A DNA stretch of 64,000 bases from Microvirga zambiensis WSM3693. GTDB taxonomy: Bacteria; Pseudomonadota; Alphaproteobacteria; Rhizobiales; Beijerinckiaceae. Positions 1-9,425 of this stretch are shown in pieces. Under the pieces are notes generated by a model, which was not told where the DNA came from, ran no database searches, and was given only the letters and a program-made list of their open reading frames with translations. How positions within the stretch are numbered: position 1 is the first letter of the stretch; every line of letters starts with the position of its first letter. The position numbers were made by a program, and so were the translations under genes. The stretch lies in the NCBI RefSeq assembly GCF_016735695.1, contig NZ_JAERQD010000009.1, positions 62,001 through 126,000 on the forward strand, written 5' to 3'.

Positions 1-219
1 CGTCAGCTCAGGGCCCTCGAGCTCGTCGATGAGCTGCTTGAACCGGCCATGCAGCTTGACCTCATCGACGGTCAGGTAGCCGGGCTTGTCGATGTCTGGG
101 AAATCCCGTCGCAGGTCATCGATCTTGTCCTGCTTCAGAAGGTTTGCTGCCAGCACATAATCATAAGGTTCGTTCGACCGCTCCGCGTTCCGGACAGCAG
201 TCAGATCGATCAGTTCCAT
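1..219 (-). CDS. Partial gene, N-terminal 73 residues, possibly a 2OG-Fe(II) oxygenase family protein
   Basis: This open frame begins at ATG 219 and runs off the left edge, so only 73 residues are seen, starting MELIDLTAVRN. A purine-rich GGGGGAC lies just before the ATG. The segment around residues 39-72 (DFPDIDKPGY ... LIDELEGPEL) resembles the N-terminal part of bacterial proteins annotated as 2-oxoglutarate/Fe(II) oxygenases, where a phrase like FPxIxxPG precedes LxxELxGPEL. The iron-binding HxD...H residues lie outside the window, so the catalytic assignment cannot be checked. It shares its strand with ppx but is separated from it by 113 bp. The coding frame is convincing; the function is tentative. 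Confidence 0.6.
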   Translation of the reverse strand, partial: MELIDLTAVRNAERSNEPYDYVLAANLLKQDKIDDLRRDFPDIDKPGYLTVDEVKLHGRFKQLIDELEGPELT

Positions 220-332
220 GGGCGTCCCCCGAGGCTAAGCTCTATGGGCGCGCAGGGTAACGAAAAGTCGTCCCCTGTAAATCAGGATCTTCACGGAAAT
301 TTTATCGCACCCGCCGACAGGCAGGCGCGGCC

Positions 333-1853
333 TCAATGGATTTCGATGACCGGCTCCATGTTGAGGAGCTTGCCGAGCCCCCTCAGACGGCTGGCGAGGC
401 GCTCGTTGGCGAGCGGCTCCAGATGCTCCGGCAATTGCAGCACGACCTGATTGCCGCGGGCGAGAAGCGGCGAGCGCGGCAGTACGCCCTCCATGGCGAC
501 CGAGACCGGATAGGCGACCCGCATCAGCGCGGCGAGGAGGCGGGCGCGCTCCAGAAGCCGGGGGCCGGCGAGGGTCTTGATGCGCGAGCTCACCTTGTCG
601 GGCGAAAGCCCCTCGTGCCGGAAGAAGATCGACAGCGCCAGATAGGCGCGTCCCGGATGGTCGAGCCCGGCGAAGGCGCCGTAGGCGATGAGGTTGAGGC
701 TCTGCTCGCCCCGGTAGTCGGGATGGGCGCGCCAGCCGATATCGGCGAGCAGGCAGGCCGCCCGGCGCAGGCGACTGTCATAGACCGTCTCCGGCAGGTT
801 CAGGCTGCGGATGAACGCCTCGGTCCACTGGCACATCTCCTCCCCATGTCGGGGCGAGCGCGAGCGCAGGAGATTGAGGTCGCTCGCCGCCGCGATGAGA
901 GGATCGCGCTCCCGCACCTGCGGGTCGAGCTTGTCGAAGAGCACGCCCTCGCGCACGCCGAAGGCGGAGATCGCCACCTCCTTCGGCTCCCCGAGGCGGA
1001 TGATCTCCTCGAGCACGATGGCGCCGTAGGCGAGCAGCGGCCGGCGGGCTTCGGAGACGCTCTCGATGTCCTTGAGCGTCTTGGAATCCGCTTCCTCGAC
1101 GAGGCGCAGGAAGTCGAGACCGTCGTCGGGATCGATGACGTAGGCGTGCATCACATGGAGCGGATAGTCCCGCGCCGCCTGATGCAGCCGCGCCAAAGCG
1201 CGCCATGTGCCTCCGACCGCATAGAAGGTGCGTCCGTGCAGGTCTTCGAGATATTCCGGAGCCCGTTCAAGGGCTTCGCGCACGATCTTCTGAGCCCGCT
1301 TCAACGAGCCGCCGCTGACATCCTGCAGGGCGAGGCCGCCGAGCGGCATGGTGATTCCCTGCCCGACCTGGGCGCCGTGCACGTCGACCAGCTCCAGGCT
1401 GCCGCCGCCCATGTCGCCGACCATGCCGTCGGGCGCATGGAAGCCGGCGATGACGCCGAGTGCGGAGGCCCGCGCCTCTTCGGCGCCGGAGAGCAGGCTG
1501 ATCGGCTGGCCGCAGGCCTTCTCGGCGGCAGCGAGGAAGGCAGGGCCGTTCGAGGCGTCGCGCGCCGCCGCGGTGGCGAGTACGAAGATATCCGAGACGT
1601 TCATGGTCTCGCAGAGAACGCGGAACCGGGCGAGCGCGCGCAGGGCCCGGTCGACCGCATCGTCGTCGAGGCGGCCGGTGGTCGCGACATGGCGGCCGAG
1701 GCCGCAGAGGACCTTTTCGTTGTAGATCGGCGTGACGGCCCGGGTCAGACCTTCATAGGCCACGAGGCGGACGGAGTTCGAGCCGATATCGATGATGGCG
1801 ACGGGACGGCCGAGCTTGAGCCGTCCGGGAGCATCGAAGCTGAGGGCCGGCAT
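333..1853 (-). CDS. ppx: Exopolyphosphatase, Ppx/GppA family (506 aa)
   Basis: Ppx/GppA phosphatase, which hydrolyses terminal phosphate from inorganic polyphosphate or pppGpp in the cytoplasm. The N-terminal actin-like ATPase fold shows the phosphate-binding loop AIIDIGSNSVRL near the start and the second glycine-rich loop GDMGGGSLELVDV about 130 residues later. The C-terminal half is the HD-like helical extension seen in long-form Ppx. I chose ATG 1853 because the upstream ppk stop codon (1857-1855) is one base away (TGACATG), the usual coupling. A longer frame to 1913 would lie inside ppk. Adjacent ppk makes the polymer this enzyme degrades. Ppx and GppA activities cannot be separated by sequence alone. 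Confidence 0.93.
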   Translation of the reverse strand: MPALSFDAPGRLKLGRPVAIIDIGSNSVRLVAYEGLTRAVTPIYNEKVLCGLGRHVATTGRLDDDAVDRALRALARFRVLCETMNVSDIFVLATAAARDASNGPAFLAAAEKACGQPISLLSGAEEARASALGVIAGFHAPDGMVGDMGGGSLELVDVHGAQVGQGITMPLGGLALQDVSGGSLKRAQKIVREALERAPEYLEDLHGRTFYAVGGTWRALARLHQAARDYPLHVMHAYVIDPDDGLDFLRLVEEADSKTLKDIESVSEARRPLLAYGAIVLEEIIRLGEPKEVAISAFGVREGVLFDKLDPQVRERDPLIAAASDLNLLRSRSPRHGEEMCQWTEAFIRSLNLPETVYDSRLRRAACLLADIGWRAHPDYRGEQSLNLIAYGAFAGLDHPGRAYLALSIFFRHEGLSPDKVSSRIKTLAGPRLLERARLLAALMRVAYPVSVAMEGVLPRSPLLARGNQVVLQLPEHLEPLANERLASRLRGLGKLLNMEPVIEIH

Positions 1854-1854
1854 G

Positions 1855-4173
1855 TCAGCGTTGCCCGCGCTTGGCGAGCGCCTTGGGACTGGAGGTCTTG
1901 AGGGATTTGCCACGGCCCGACAGACTTGGGTTTGTCATGAAATACTTGTGGGCGTTGAAAGGTTCCTCGCCCTTGGCCGGCACGACCCGCTGGCTCGAGC
2001 CGTCGGGAAGGACGTTCCAGCTCTGCTCGTTGTCGAGCAGGTTCGCCAGCATGATCTGATCCAGCACCTGCTGGTGAACCGTCGTATTGACGATCGGCAT
2101 CAGCGCCTCGACCCGACGATCGAGATTGCGCGACATGAGATCGGCGGACGAGATGTAGACATGGGCCTTCTGATTGGGCAGCCCCTGCCCGTTGCCGAAG
2201 GCATAGATCCGCGTGTGCTCCAGGAACCGCCCGACGATGGACTTCACCCGGATGTTCTCCGACAGACCCTTGATGCCCGGACGCAGGCAGCAGATGCCGC
2301 GCACGATGAGGTCGATCTGCACGCCTGCGGAACTCGCATCGTAGAACGCATCGATGATGTCGGCGTCGACGAGGGAATTGCACTTGCACCAGATCGCGCC
2401 GGGCCGCCCGGCCTTGGCGTGCTCCACTTCTTCGGCAATGTGCTGAAGCAGGCGCTTCTTGAGGTTCAGCGGCGAGACCGCCATGCGCTCGAGCTCCGCC
2501 GGCTCCGCATAGCCCGTCACGAAATTGAAGATGCGCGACACGTCCCGCCCGATCACCGGATCGGCGGTGAAATAGGACAGATCGGTATAGATGCGTGCGG
2601 TGATCGGGTGGTAGTTGCCGGTGCCGACATGACAATAGGTGATCAGCTGGCTGCCCTCGCGGCGTACCACCATGGACAGCTTCGCATGGGTCTTCAGCTC
2701 GATGAAGCCGAACACCACCTGCGCGCCCGCGCGCTCGAGATCGCGCGCCCAGCGGATATTGGCCTCCTCGTCGAAGCGGGCCTTCAGCTCCACGAGCGCG
2801 GTGACGGACTTGCCGGCCTCCGCCGCCTCTGCCAGCGCCGCGACGATCGGGGAGTCCGATGAGGTGCGATAGAGCGTCTGCTTGATCGCGACCACGTTCG
2901 GATCGCGCGCGGCCTGGCGCAGGAACTGCACCACCGCGTCGAACGACTCGTAGGGATGATGGACGATGATGTCCTTCTCGCGGATCGCGGCGAAGCAATC
3001 GCCGCTATGCTCGCGGATGCGCTCCGGGAAGCGCGGATTATAAGGCTTGAACTTGAGGTCCGGCCGGTCGAGCGCCACGAGCTGGGACAGGTCCCGCAGG
3101 CCCATCATGCCCTCGACGACGAAGACCTCGTCCTTGGACACTTCCAGTTCCTCGGCCACGAAGAGGCGAAGGTCCTCCGGCATCGCCGCCTCGACCTCGA
3201 GGCGGATCACGCTGCCGCGCCGGCGCTGCTTGAGCGCGGTCTCGAACAGGCGCACCAGATCCTCGGCCTCTTCCTCGACCTCGATATCGGAATCGCGGAT
3301 CACCCGGAAGGCACCCTGCCCCTGCACCTCGTAGCCGGGAAAGAGCCGGCTCGTGTAGAGCACGATCATCTGCTCGAGCGCGATGAAGCGCGTGGCGCCG
3401 GTTTCCGCAAAATCCGGCAGGCGGATGAAGCGCTCCGCCCGCGACGGCAGGCGGATCAGCGCGTTCAGCACCTTGCCGTCGCTCTGACGCACGAGTTTCA
3501 GCGCGATGGACGAGCCGAGATTGGGGATGAACGGGAAGGGGTGCGCCGGGTCGATGGCGAGCGGCGTCAGCACCGGGAACACGTGGCTGAGGAAGTAATC
3601 CTCGAGCCAGGAGGCCTCGGCCTTCGTCAGGCCGGTGCCTTCCGTGAGAACGATCCCCTCCTCCAGCAGCGCGTCGCGCAACTCGCGCCAGCGCCGCTGC
3701 TGATCCGAGGCAAGGTTCGAGACGGCGACGGAAATCTTCGCCAGCTGCTCCTGAGGCGTGAGCCCGTCCTGCGAGAGCGTCGCAACGCCCGAGCGCACCT
3801 GCCCAATCAGGCCGGCGACGCGGACCATGAAGAACTCGTCGAGATTGTCCGCCGAGATAGACAGGAACCGAAGCTGCTCCAGGAGCGGGTGGCTGCGGTT
3901 CGAGGCCTCCTCGAACACCCGCCGGTTGAACTGCAGCCAGGACAGCTCGCGGTTGATGTAGCGCTGCGGGAATTTCCGCAGCACCGCGCCATCGAGCTCG
4001 ATATCCGGCGGCGCCTTCGGCAAGGGCGCCTCGCTGATGGTCTCGACCTCTTTCAGGGCAATCGCGCTGCGCACTTCGATCTCCGCCGCATCCTTCTTCG
4101 GCGTCCGTTTTGCTCTGGGCTTCGTGACGGTTTCACGACGGTTCGACAACAGGGCGTTGGTCTCGGGCTTCAC
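1855..4173 (-). CDS. ppk: Polyphosphate kinase 1 (772 aa)
   Basis: PPK1 reversibly transfers the gamma phosphate of ATP to long-chain polyphosphate. After a basic N-terminal extension of about 60 residues, the conserved start of the N domain reads [15 protein letters not shown]. The phospholipase D-like catalytic half contains KTHAKLS and [11 protein letters not shown], which carry the two conserved histidines of the family, one of which is phosphorylated during the reaction. Length fits PPK1 (about 690-770). The ATG overlaps the hdaA stop as ATGA, and ppx follows after one base, so hdaA-ppk-ppx is translationally coupled. Synthesis and degradation of polyphosphate are therefore co-expressed. 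The family call is very secure. Confidence 0.97.
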   Translation of the reverse strand: MKPETNALLSNRRETVTKPRAKRTPKKDAAEIEVRSAIALKEVETISEAPLPKAPPDIELDGAVLRKFPQRYINRELSWLQFNRRVFEEASNRSHPLLEQLRFLSISADNLDEFFMVRVAGLIGQVRSGVATLSQDGLTPQEQLAKISVAVSNLASDQQRRWRELRDALLEEGIVLTEGTGLTKAEASWLEDYFLSHVFPVLTPLAIDPAHPFPFIPNLGSSIALKLVRQSDGKVLNALIRLPSRAERFIRLPDFAETGATRFIALEQMIVLYTSRLFPGYEVQGQGAFRVIRDSDIEVEEEAEDLVRLFETALKQRRRGSVIRLEVEAAMPEDLRLFVAEELEVSKDEVFVVEGMMGLRDLSQLVALDRPDLKFKPYNPRFPERIREHSGDCFAAIREKDIIVHHPYESFDAVVQFLRQAARDPNVVAIKQTLYRTSSDSPIVAALAEAAEAGKSVTALVELKARFDEEANIRWARDLERAGAQVVFGFIELKTHAKLSMVVRREGSQLITYCHVGTGNYHPITARIYTDLSYFTADPVIGRDVSRIFNFVTGYAEPAELERMAVSPLNLKKRLLQHIAEEVEHAKAGRPGAIWCKCNSLVDADIIDAFYDASSAGVQIDLIVRGICCLRPGIKGLSENIRVKSIVGRFLEHTRIYAFGNGQGLPNQKAHVYISSADLMSRNLDRRVEALMPIVNTTVHQQVLDQIMLANLLDNEQSWNVLPDGSSQRVVPAKGEEPFNAHKYFMTNPSLSGRGKSLKTSSPKALAKRGQR

Positions 4174-4862
4174 TCGTTCTCTTCCGTTTCCTGCGCGGCG
4201 CCAAGGATCTCCGCCGCGATCGCGCGCGATACGCGCCGACCACGGCTCAGGGCCTCCCGGTCGAGAAGCGCCACGAGGTCGGATGCCTTCGCCAGCGACC
4301 GTTCGATCCGCAGAGCAATATAGTCGACAACGGAGGTGTCGACCACGAGTTGCCTGTCGACGAACAGCTTCACCAGAACCGCCTTGAGGAGCGCATCGTC
4401 CGGCGCCTCGAGCGATACGCTCGGGGCGAGGCGCAGGCGCGAAAGCAGATCCGGCGTTTTCAGGGACCAGCGGTCGGGCGTCGTCTCGCTCGTGATCAGC
4501 AGGAAGGCCTTCTTCTCCCGGGCGAGGTTGAGCAGGTGGAACAGGGCCGCCTCGTCACGCTCCCCCCGATCCATGTCCTCGATGGCGAGAGCGCCGTTCG
4601 AGACGAGATGCGGGACCTTGTCCTGCGTGATCGACGAGGCGTCGATGGTCCAGGCATGGGCGTTCGTCGCCCAGATCGAGGCGAGATGGCTCTTGCCGCT
4701 GCCGCGCGGACCGATCAGCAGCAGGATCGTATCGGGCCAGTCGGGCCAGCTCTCGATAAGCCCATAGGCCTGCTCGTTCGACGGGCTGACGAGAAAATCC
4801 TCGGCGCCGAAGCGCGGGTCGAGGGGAAGATCGAAGGCAAGCTGCTTGGGCGTCTCACGCAT
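4170..4862 (-). CDS. hdaA: HdaA, DnaA-related replication inactivator (230 aa)
   Basis: Short AAA+ protein homologous to DnaA domain III without the DNA-binding domain IV. It matches Hda/HdaA, which binds the beta clamp and stimulates ATP hydrolysis on DnaA to stop re-initiation. Residues 7-13 (QLAFDLP) fit the clamp-binding motif at the extreme N-terminus. Walker A is [11 protein letters not shown] near residue 51 and Walker B is LAIEDMD. The length is typical. Its start overlaps the permease stop by 8 bases and its end overlaps ppk by 4. The close alternative, DnaA-like Hda without clamp binding, is disfavoured by the N-terminal motif. Confidence 0.92.
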   Translation of the reverse strand: MRETPKQLAFDLPLDPRFGAEDFLVSPSNEQAYGLIESWPDWPDTILLLIGPRGSGKSHLASIWATNAHAWTIDASSITQDKVPHLVSNGALAIEDMDRGERDEAALFHLLNLAREKKAFLLITSETTPDRWSLKTPDLLSRLRLAPSVSLEAPDDALLKAVLVKLFVDRQLVVDTSVVDYIALRIERSLAKASDLVALLDREALSRGRRVSRAIAAEILGAAQETEENE

Positions 4863-5985
4863 CGAGATCGGCCTTGCGGTCGGTCTCGATCTCGATCCGC
4901 GTCACCGGCGGCAGGATCATCGCATCCGTGCCGCGATAGAGGGGGCTTGCCAGATATTGCCGCAGGGCAAAGCGCGCGATCACGCCGATGGCGGCGGCAA
5001 GCGGAACCGCCAGCAGCAGTCCGACGAAGCCGAAAAGCACGCCGAAGGCGAGGAGCGCGAACATCAGCCAGACCGGATGCAGGCCGACGGAATCGCCCAC
5101 CAGCTTCGGCGACAGGATGTTGCCTTCCACGAACTGGCCGAAGACGAAGATGCCGAGCGTCGCCGCGATCATGGTCCAGTCGGGCCAGAACTGCACGATG
5201 GCGACGCCGACGGAGAGAATGAGGCCCGTGAGCGAGCCGACATAGGGGATGAAGCTGAGAAGCCCCGCCGTCATGCCGATGAGCGCCCCGAAATTGAGCC
5301 CGACGAGGGCGAGGCTCACGGCATAGAACGTGCCGAGGATGATGCAGACCAGCGCCTGGCCCCGGACGAAGCCGGCAATCGCCCGGTCGATGTCGCGGGC
5401 GATGGTGCGGATCGTCTCCCGGTGACGCATCGGCATCCAGGAATCGACGGTGCGCACCATGCGGTCCCAGTCGACGAGCATGTAGAAGGCCACCACCGGC
5501 GTCACCACCAGCAGGGAGAAGATGCCGATCAGCGCCTGCCCGCCCGACCACAGGCCCTGGAGGAAGGCGGTGATCCAGGCGATGCCCTGGCTGATGAGGT
5601 TTCCGAGCGAGGTCGGCGCGTTGGGCAGCGCATCCTCGAGGCCGAGCCTGCGCACCAGCGGCCCCAGCTGCTCGCTGCCCAGCTCCTGAAGCCTCGTCAC
5701 GTAGCCCGGCAGCCTCTCCACGAAAGCGCCGACCTGCTGCGCCGCGAAGGGGACCAGGATCATGAGGGAAATGATGAGGACCAGGACGAAGAGAACCAGG
5801 ATCAGCAGGCTGGCCCCGAGGCGGCCGACGCCGACCTTCTGCAGCCGGTCGGCCAGGGGGTCGAGCAGATAGGCCAGCGCGAAGCCGGCCACGAAGGGCA
5901 GCAGGATACCGCGCAGCAGGAACAGCAGCAGCACCACGACGACCAGCGCCGCTATCCAGAACCCGATCTGCCGTTGGACCGTCAT
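4855..5985 (-). CDS. AI-2E family transporter / PerM-like permease (376 aa)
   Basis: Polytopic inner-membrane protein of the AI-2 exporter family (formerly UPF0118, PerM). It shows two N-terminal hydrophobic helices, a soluble segment with EQLGPLVRRLGLEDALP, and the conserved C-terminal hydrophobic block including LSFIPYVGSLTG and FVEGNILSPKLVGDSVGLHP, the family signature. I chose ATG 5985, preceded by GGAG at 5-6 nt, over the TTG at 6003. Relatives have been proposed to export autoinducer-2 or to act as Na+/H+ antiporters; no substrate can be read here. It lies 28 bp after pgsA and overlaps hdaA, inside the pgsA-ppx operon. Confidence 0.9.
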   Translation of the reverse strand: MTVQRQIGFWIAALVVVVLLLFLLRGILLPFVAGFALAYLLDPLADRLQKVGVGRLGASLLILVLFVLVLIISLMILVPFAAQQVGAFVERLPGYVTRLQELGSEQLGPLVRRLGLEDALPNAPTSLGNLISQGIAWITAFLQGLWSGGQALIGIFSLLVVTPVVAFYMLVDWDRMVRTVDSWMPMRHRETIRTIARDIDRAIAGFVRGQALVCIILGTFYAVSLALVGLNFGALIGMTAGLLSFIPYVGSLTGLILSVGVAIVQFWPDWTMIAATLGIFVFGQFVEGNILSPKLVGDSVGLHPVWLMFALLAFGVLFGFVGLLLAVPLAAAIGVIARFALRQYLASPLYRGTDAMILPPVTRIEIETDRKADLDA

Positions 5986-6013
5986 CGGTACTCCATACCC
6001 CAAAATCTGGCCT

Positions 6014-6544
6014 TCAGGTGGTCATGTGCCTCAGCCAGCCCCCGAGATAGGCACCCGCAGAGGCTATGGTCAAGGCAGCGACCAGGAGCATGGCGACGTC
6101 CTCGAGCCCGGCGAGTTGTGCGCCGAAGGCATTGGCGGCGAGCGCGTAGGCCGCGAATGCGATCTGGGCGGCCGTGTTCAGCTTGCTCACGAGGAGCGGC
6201 TTGATCTCGACCGGGCGGCTCATGACCCAGGACAGAAGCACCGCGGCCACGATCATCACGTCACGCGATACGACGATGATGGCGAGCCAGCTCGGGATGG
6301 CGCCGACGATGGCGAGCGTCACGTAGATCGAGACCAGCAGCGCCTTGTCGGCGATGGGGTCGATATAGGCCCCGAACTCGCTCTTCTGGTTGAAATTCCG
6401 GGCGATGAACCCGTCGATCCCGTCCGAGATGCCCGCCACCACGAACAGGATGAAGGCCGTGCTCCACTGCTGCTGCATGATCATGACGATCACGAAGGGC
6501 ACGATGATCAGGCGGCCGATGGTGATGATGTTCGGAATGGTCAT
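6014..6544 (-). CDS. pgsA: CDP-alcohol phosphatidyltransferase, PgsA-like (176 aa)
   Basis: Integral membrane enzyme that condenses CDP-diacylglycerol with an alcohol phosphate; for PgsA the product is phosphatidylglycerophosphate. The family signature D-x2-D-G-x2-A-R-x8-G-x3-D-x3-D is complete in DGIDGFIARNF...GAYIDPIADK, about residues 41-67. Four or five hydrophobic helices follow. I chose ATG 6544 (MTIPNIITIGR), which gives the usual N-terminus of PgsA; a longer frame to 6643 would run through a palindromic repeat and is not credible. It heads the operon continuing into the permease. Phosphatidylglycerol synthesis is the most likely role, but other CDP-alcohol transferases are close. Confidence 0.88.
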   Translation of the reverse strand: MTIPNIITIGRLIIVPFVIVMIMQQQWSTAFILFVVAGISDGIDGFIARNFNQKSEFGAYIDPIADKALLVSIYVTLAIVGAIPSWLAIIVVSRDVMIVAAVLLSWVMSRPVEIKPLLVSKLNTAAQIAFAAYALAANAFGAQLAGLEDVAMLLVAALTIASAGAYLGGWLRHMTT

Positions 6545-6858
6545 CGGCCCGATGATGGCCGGTCGGGGGCCGGAGTTCAATCCGGTCGGCCCGGGGTGGG
6601 GATAACGGTCACAAGAGCGGTCATCCCGGGTGGCCGGGGCCACCCGGGATCGGGGACAGGATGTGGCGCAGGTTCACCTCTCCTGATGAGAGAGGGAGAC
6701 GTGCTGGCTGGCTTACCCATTCACCCAGCCACACCATTCCTGCCTCCCCGCAGGGCAGGGAAATACGATCTGAGTTGGGTGCAGCGAAGAGTGCAGTTCT
6801 CAACATTCAAAGCAGATGCTCTATGTTATAAAGTGAGAACGGCAGGACTAAGCCCTTC
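6545..6858. other. Intergenic region with palindrome and promoter-like AT tract
   Basis: No gene seen. The region holds the inverted repeat at 6623-6650 and, toward its right end, a locally AT-rich stretch (about 6800-6835, containing TATGTTATAAAG) that could supply a -10 element for the plus-strand gene starting at 6859. No convincing -35 is visible. Confidence 0.4.
6623..6650. repeat. Perfect 13-bp inverted repeat
   Basis: The arms ATCCCGGGTGGCC and GGCCACCCGGGAT are separated by two G residues and match perfectly. It lies upstream of pgsA and is reminiscent of half of the larger palindromic elements at 11594, 13987, 18626 and elsewhere in the window. Confidence 0.85.
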
Positions 6859-7488
6859 ATGACCCCTCGACTTGCAATCAAAGCGATCTTCATCCTTTTC
6901 CTTACTCTACCTGCAGTCTCTCCTGCATCGGCATGCAGGGGTGACTGGTTTGACGAGCAAGAATCGGCTCCGCTCGTTCGAGACGTTCCCTTTCCGGATG
7001 TGATTGAAAGCTTACCACGGAGGACTATGCGGATACCCACATCCACATGTGGTCCCTCCAAACATCGGTTTAGTATTTTGTATGGCGATAAGAACGTCGA
7101 ATGGGCAGAAATCATAATCTCCGACCGGCTAGAGATAGCCGACCGGAGTGGCAACTTAACGGCTGCACCTAGAGAGAATCCTCAGGTTCTTTCAGAAATT
7201 GGTCAGAAGCTCGCCAAGATCAAATCTAATTCACAAGAAACAGTAACGCTTTTATCGACAGAGATCGACGGATTTGCCGGGCTTGCTTTTCTTACCCGCA
7301 AGGACGCTGGAGCAGAATTCAAGACATTCTTCCTCCCACTTTCAATACCATTAAAATCTATTAGCATCGAATACAATACTTACGATTTCAACGATGCAGA
7401 AAGCAGAGCTTTAAATTTCAGGAACACCTATATTAATAGAATAATGTCTTTCATTGCGAAAGAGGGCACACCTGCCAGCACCCGCTAA
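6859..7488 (+). CDS. Exported protein of unknown function (209 aa)
   Basis: I do not recognise this family. The first 26 residues form a clear Sec signal peptide (basic MTPRLAIK, hydrophobic IFILFLTLPAV, then SPASA before CRGDW). The mature protein has three cysteines, at CRGDW just after cleavage and at TSTCGPS among others, and no further membrane segment. Base composition is clearly more AT-rich than neighbouring purM or pgsA, and codons ending in A/T are frequent, suggesting acquisition or weak selection. It is a lone gene between divergent housekeeping operons. The frame is convincing by its signal peptide and length; the role is unknown. Confidence 0.65.
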   Translation: MTPRLAIKAIFILFLTLPAVSPASACRGDWFDEQESAPLVRDVPFPDVIESLPRRTMRIPTSTCGPSKHRFSILYGDKNVEWAEIIISDRLEIADRSGNLTAAPRENPQVLSEIGQKLAKIKSNSQETVTLLSTEIDGFAGLAFLTRKDAGAEFKTFFLPLSIPLKSISIEYNTYDFNDAESRALNFRNTYINRIMSFIAKEGTPASTR

Positions 7489-7707
7489 GCCGTTTCTCTG
7501 AAAAGCATGAGTGTTCACATTGGACCTCGCAGTATTCTACCATTAGGTTGCTTCATCGACGCCCTATGTCTTGAATATCTTATTTCAGCTCAAGCTCAGC
7601 ACTCCCGTATCACCCCAAGATGGAGGTGAGATTAGATGGTAAATTGCTGAATCCCCTTGCCTCCCGCCCCCTCCCGCCTTACTCCCCAGCGCAACACGGG
7701 GTGAGCC

Positions 7708-8778
7708 ATGACGACCGAGACGCAGACGAACGGCCTGACCTATGCCCAGGCGGGTGTCGACATCGATGCCGGCAATGCCATGGTCGACCAGATCAAGCCT
7801 CTGGTCCGCTCGACGCGCCGGCCCGGGGCCGATGCGGAGATCGGCGGGTTCGGCGGGCTCTTCGATCTCAAGGCCGCCGGCTTCAAGGACCCGATCCTGG
7901 TCGCGGCCAATGACGGCGTCGGCACCAAGGTGAAGATCGCCATCGACACCGGCATCCACGACACGATCGGCATCGACCTCGTCGCCATGTGCGTGAACGA
8001 CATCATCGTGCAGGGCGCCGAGCCCCTGTTCTTCCTCGATTATTTCGCCACCGGAAAGCTCTCGCCGGAGGTCGGCGTCCATATCGTCAAGGGCATCGCG
8101 GAGGGCTGCCTCCAGGCCGGCTGCGCGCTGATCGGCGGCGAGACGGCGGAGATGCCCGGCCTCTACGCCAAGGGCGATTACGACCTTGCCGGCTTCGCCG
8201 TCGGTGCCGCCGAGCGCGGGACGCTGCTGCCGAAGGACGTGAGCGTCGGCGACGTGCTCATCGGCCTGCCCTCCTCCGGCGTCCATTCCAACGGCTTCTC
8301 CCTGGTGCGCCGGATCGTCGAGCATTCCGGCCTCGCCTGGGATGCGCCCGCTCCCTTCGCTTCCGGCAAAACCCTGGCCCAGGCCCTGCTGGAGCCGACG
8401 CGGATCTACGTGAAGGCGCTGCTCGAGATGATCAGAGGCGGCGAGGGCATCAACGCGCTCTGCCACATCACCGGCGGCGGCTTCCCGGACAACATCCCGC
8501 GCGTCCTGCCCGACGGCGTCGGCGTAAGGCTCGATCTCGACGCCATTGCCGTCCCACCCGTCTTCGGCTGGCTGAGCCGGACAGGCGGCGTGGCGGAGGC
8601 CGAGATGCTGCGCACCTTCAATTGCGGCATCGGCATGATCGTGGTGGCGAGCGCCGACAAGGCGGATGACGTCATGGAGCGTCTGCGCCGGGCTGGCGAG
8701 AGCCCGGTGCGCATCGGCGAGACTATTGCCCATACCGGCGGTGAGCCTGTGCAGACCTCCGGCTCCCTGAAGCTCTGA
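7708..8778 (+). CDS. purM: Phosphoribosylformylglycinamidine cyclo-ligase (356 aa)
   Basis: AIR synthetase: ATP-dependent ring closure of FGAM to aminoimidazole ribotide, the fifth step of purine synthesis. Diagnostic segments are [11 protein letters not shown] (residues 72-82), the loop [21 protein letters not shown], and the C-terminal [15 protein letters not shown]. Length is standard. The ATG is preceded by GGGGTGAG. Its TGA shares a base with the purN ATG (TGATG), so purM and purN are translationally coupled, a common arrangement in alphaproteobacteria. Confidence 0.97.
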   Translation: MTTETQTNGLTYAQAGVDIDAGNAMVDQIKPLVRSTRRPGADAEIGGFGGLFDLKAAGFKDPILVAANDGVGTKVKIAIDTGIHDTIGIDLVAMCVNDIIVQGAEPLFFLDYFATGKLSPEVGVHIVKGIAEGCLQAGCALIGGETAEMPGLYAKGDYDLAGFAVGAAERGTLLPKDVSVGDVLIGLPSSGVHSNGFSLVRRIVEHSGLAWDAPAPFASGKTLAQALLEPTRIYVKALLEMIRGGEGINALCHITGGGFPDNIPRVLPDGVGVRLDLDAIAVPPVFGWLSRTGGVAEAEMLRTFNCGIGMIVVASADKADDVMERLRRAGESPVRIGETIAHTGGEPVQTSGSLKL

Positions 8779-9425
8779 TGACGCGCCGCCGCGTTGCCAT
8801 CCTGATCTCGGGCCGCGGCTCGAACATGGTCTCCCTGATCGAGGCCGCGAGCCGCCCGGATTTCCCGGCCGGGATCGCCCTCGTCCTGTCGAACCGGCCC
8901 GACGCGGCCGGACTCGAACGGGCAGCGGCGGCCGGCATCGCAACGGCCGTCGTCGATCACAAGGCCCATCCGACCCGCGAGGATTTCGAGCAGGCGATGG
9001 AGGCCGAGCTCAAGGCGCACGATATCGCCTTCATCTGCCTCGCCGGCTTCATGCGCGTGCTGACCGACGGTTTCGTAGAGCGCTGGTCAGGCAGGATGAT
9101 CAACATCCACCCATCCCTCCTGCCGCTCTACCGCGGCACCCAGACTCACCGGCGGGCGCTTGAAGATGGCGTGCTGGTGCATGGCTGCACGGTGCATTTC
9201 GTGGTGCCGGAACTCGATGCCGGCCCGATCATCGCCCAGGCCGCCGTGCCCGTGGTGCCGGGCGACACCGCGGATAGCCTCGCCGCACGGGTGATCGTGC
9301 AGGAGCACGTGCTTTACCCGAAGGCTTTGCGCATGATCTGCGATGGGACCGCGCGGCTCGACAACGGGCGGGTGGCATTCACACGCGGCTGGAATGCCGA
9401 CGGAACGCTGCATTCGCCGGGTTAG
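8778..9425 (+). CDS. purN: Phosphoribosylglycinamide formyltransferase (215 aa)
   Basis: GAR transformylase: transfers a formyl group from 10-formyltetrahydrofolate to glycinamide ribotide, the third step of purine synthesis. The phosphate-binding loop SGRGSNMVSL is near residue 11. The folate/catalytic region INIHPSLLPLYRGTQTH supplies the Asn and His of the active site, and ELDAGPIIAQAAVPV supplies the catalytic Asp. It is coupled to purM by a one-base overlap. Its stop codon overlaps, tail to tail, the stop of the convergent lytic transglycosylase (shared bases 9422-9425). Confidence 0.97.
   Translation: MTRRRVAILISGRGSNMVSLIEAASRPDFPAGIALVLSNRPDAAGLERAAAAGIATAVVDHKAHPTREDFEQAMEAELKAHDIAFICLAGFMRVLTDGFVERWSGRMINIHPSLLPLYRGTQTHRRALEDGVLVHGCTVHFVVPELDAGPIIAQAAVPVVPGDTADSLAARVIVQEHVLYPKALRMICDGTARLDNGRVAFTRGWNADGTLHSPG

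Noticed and set aside
336-1901. 521-codon plus-strand frame opposite ppx
   Set aside because: It is an antisense shadow of a clear ppx gene; its protein is rich in Arg/Ala/Glu repeats typical of GC-rich noncoding frames.
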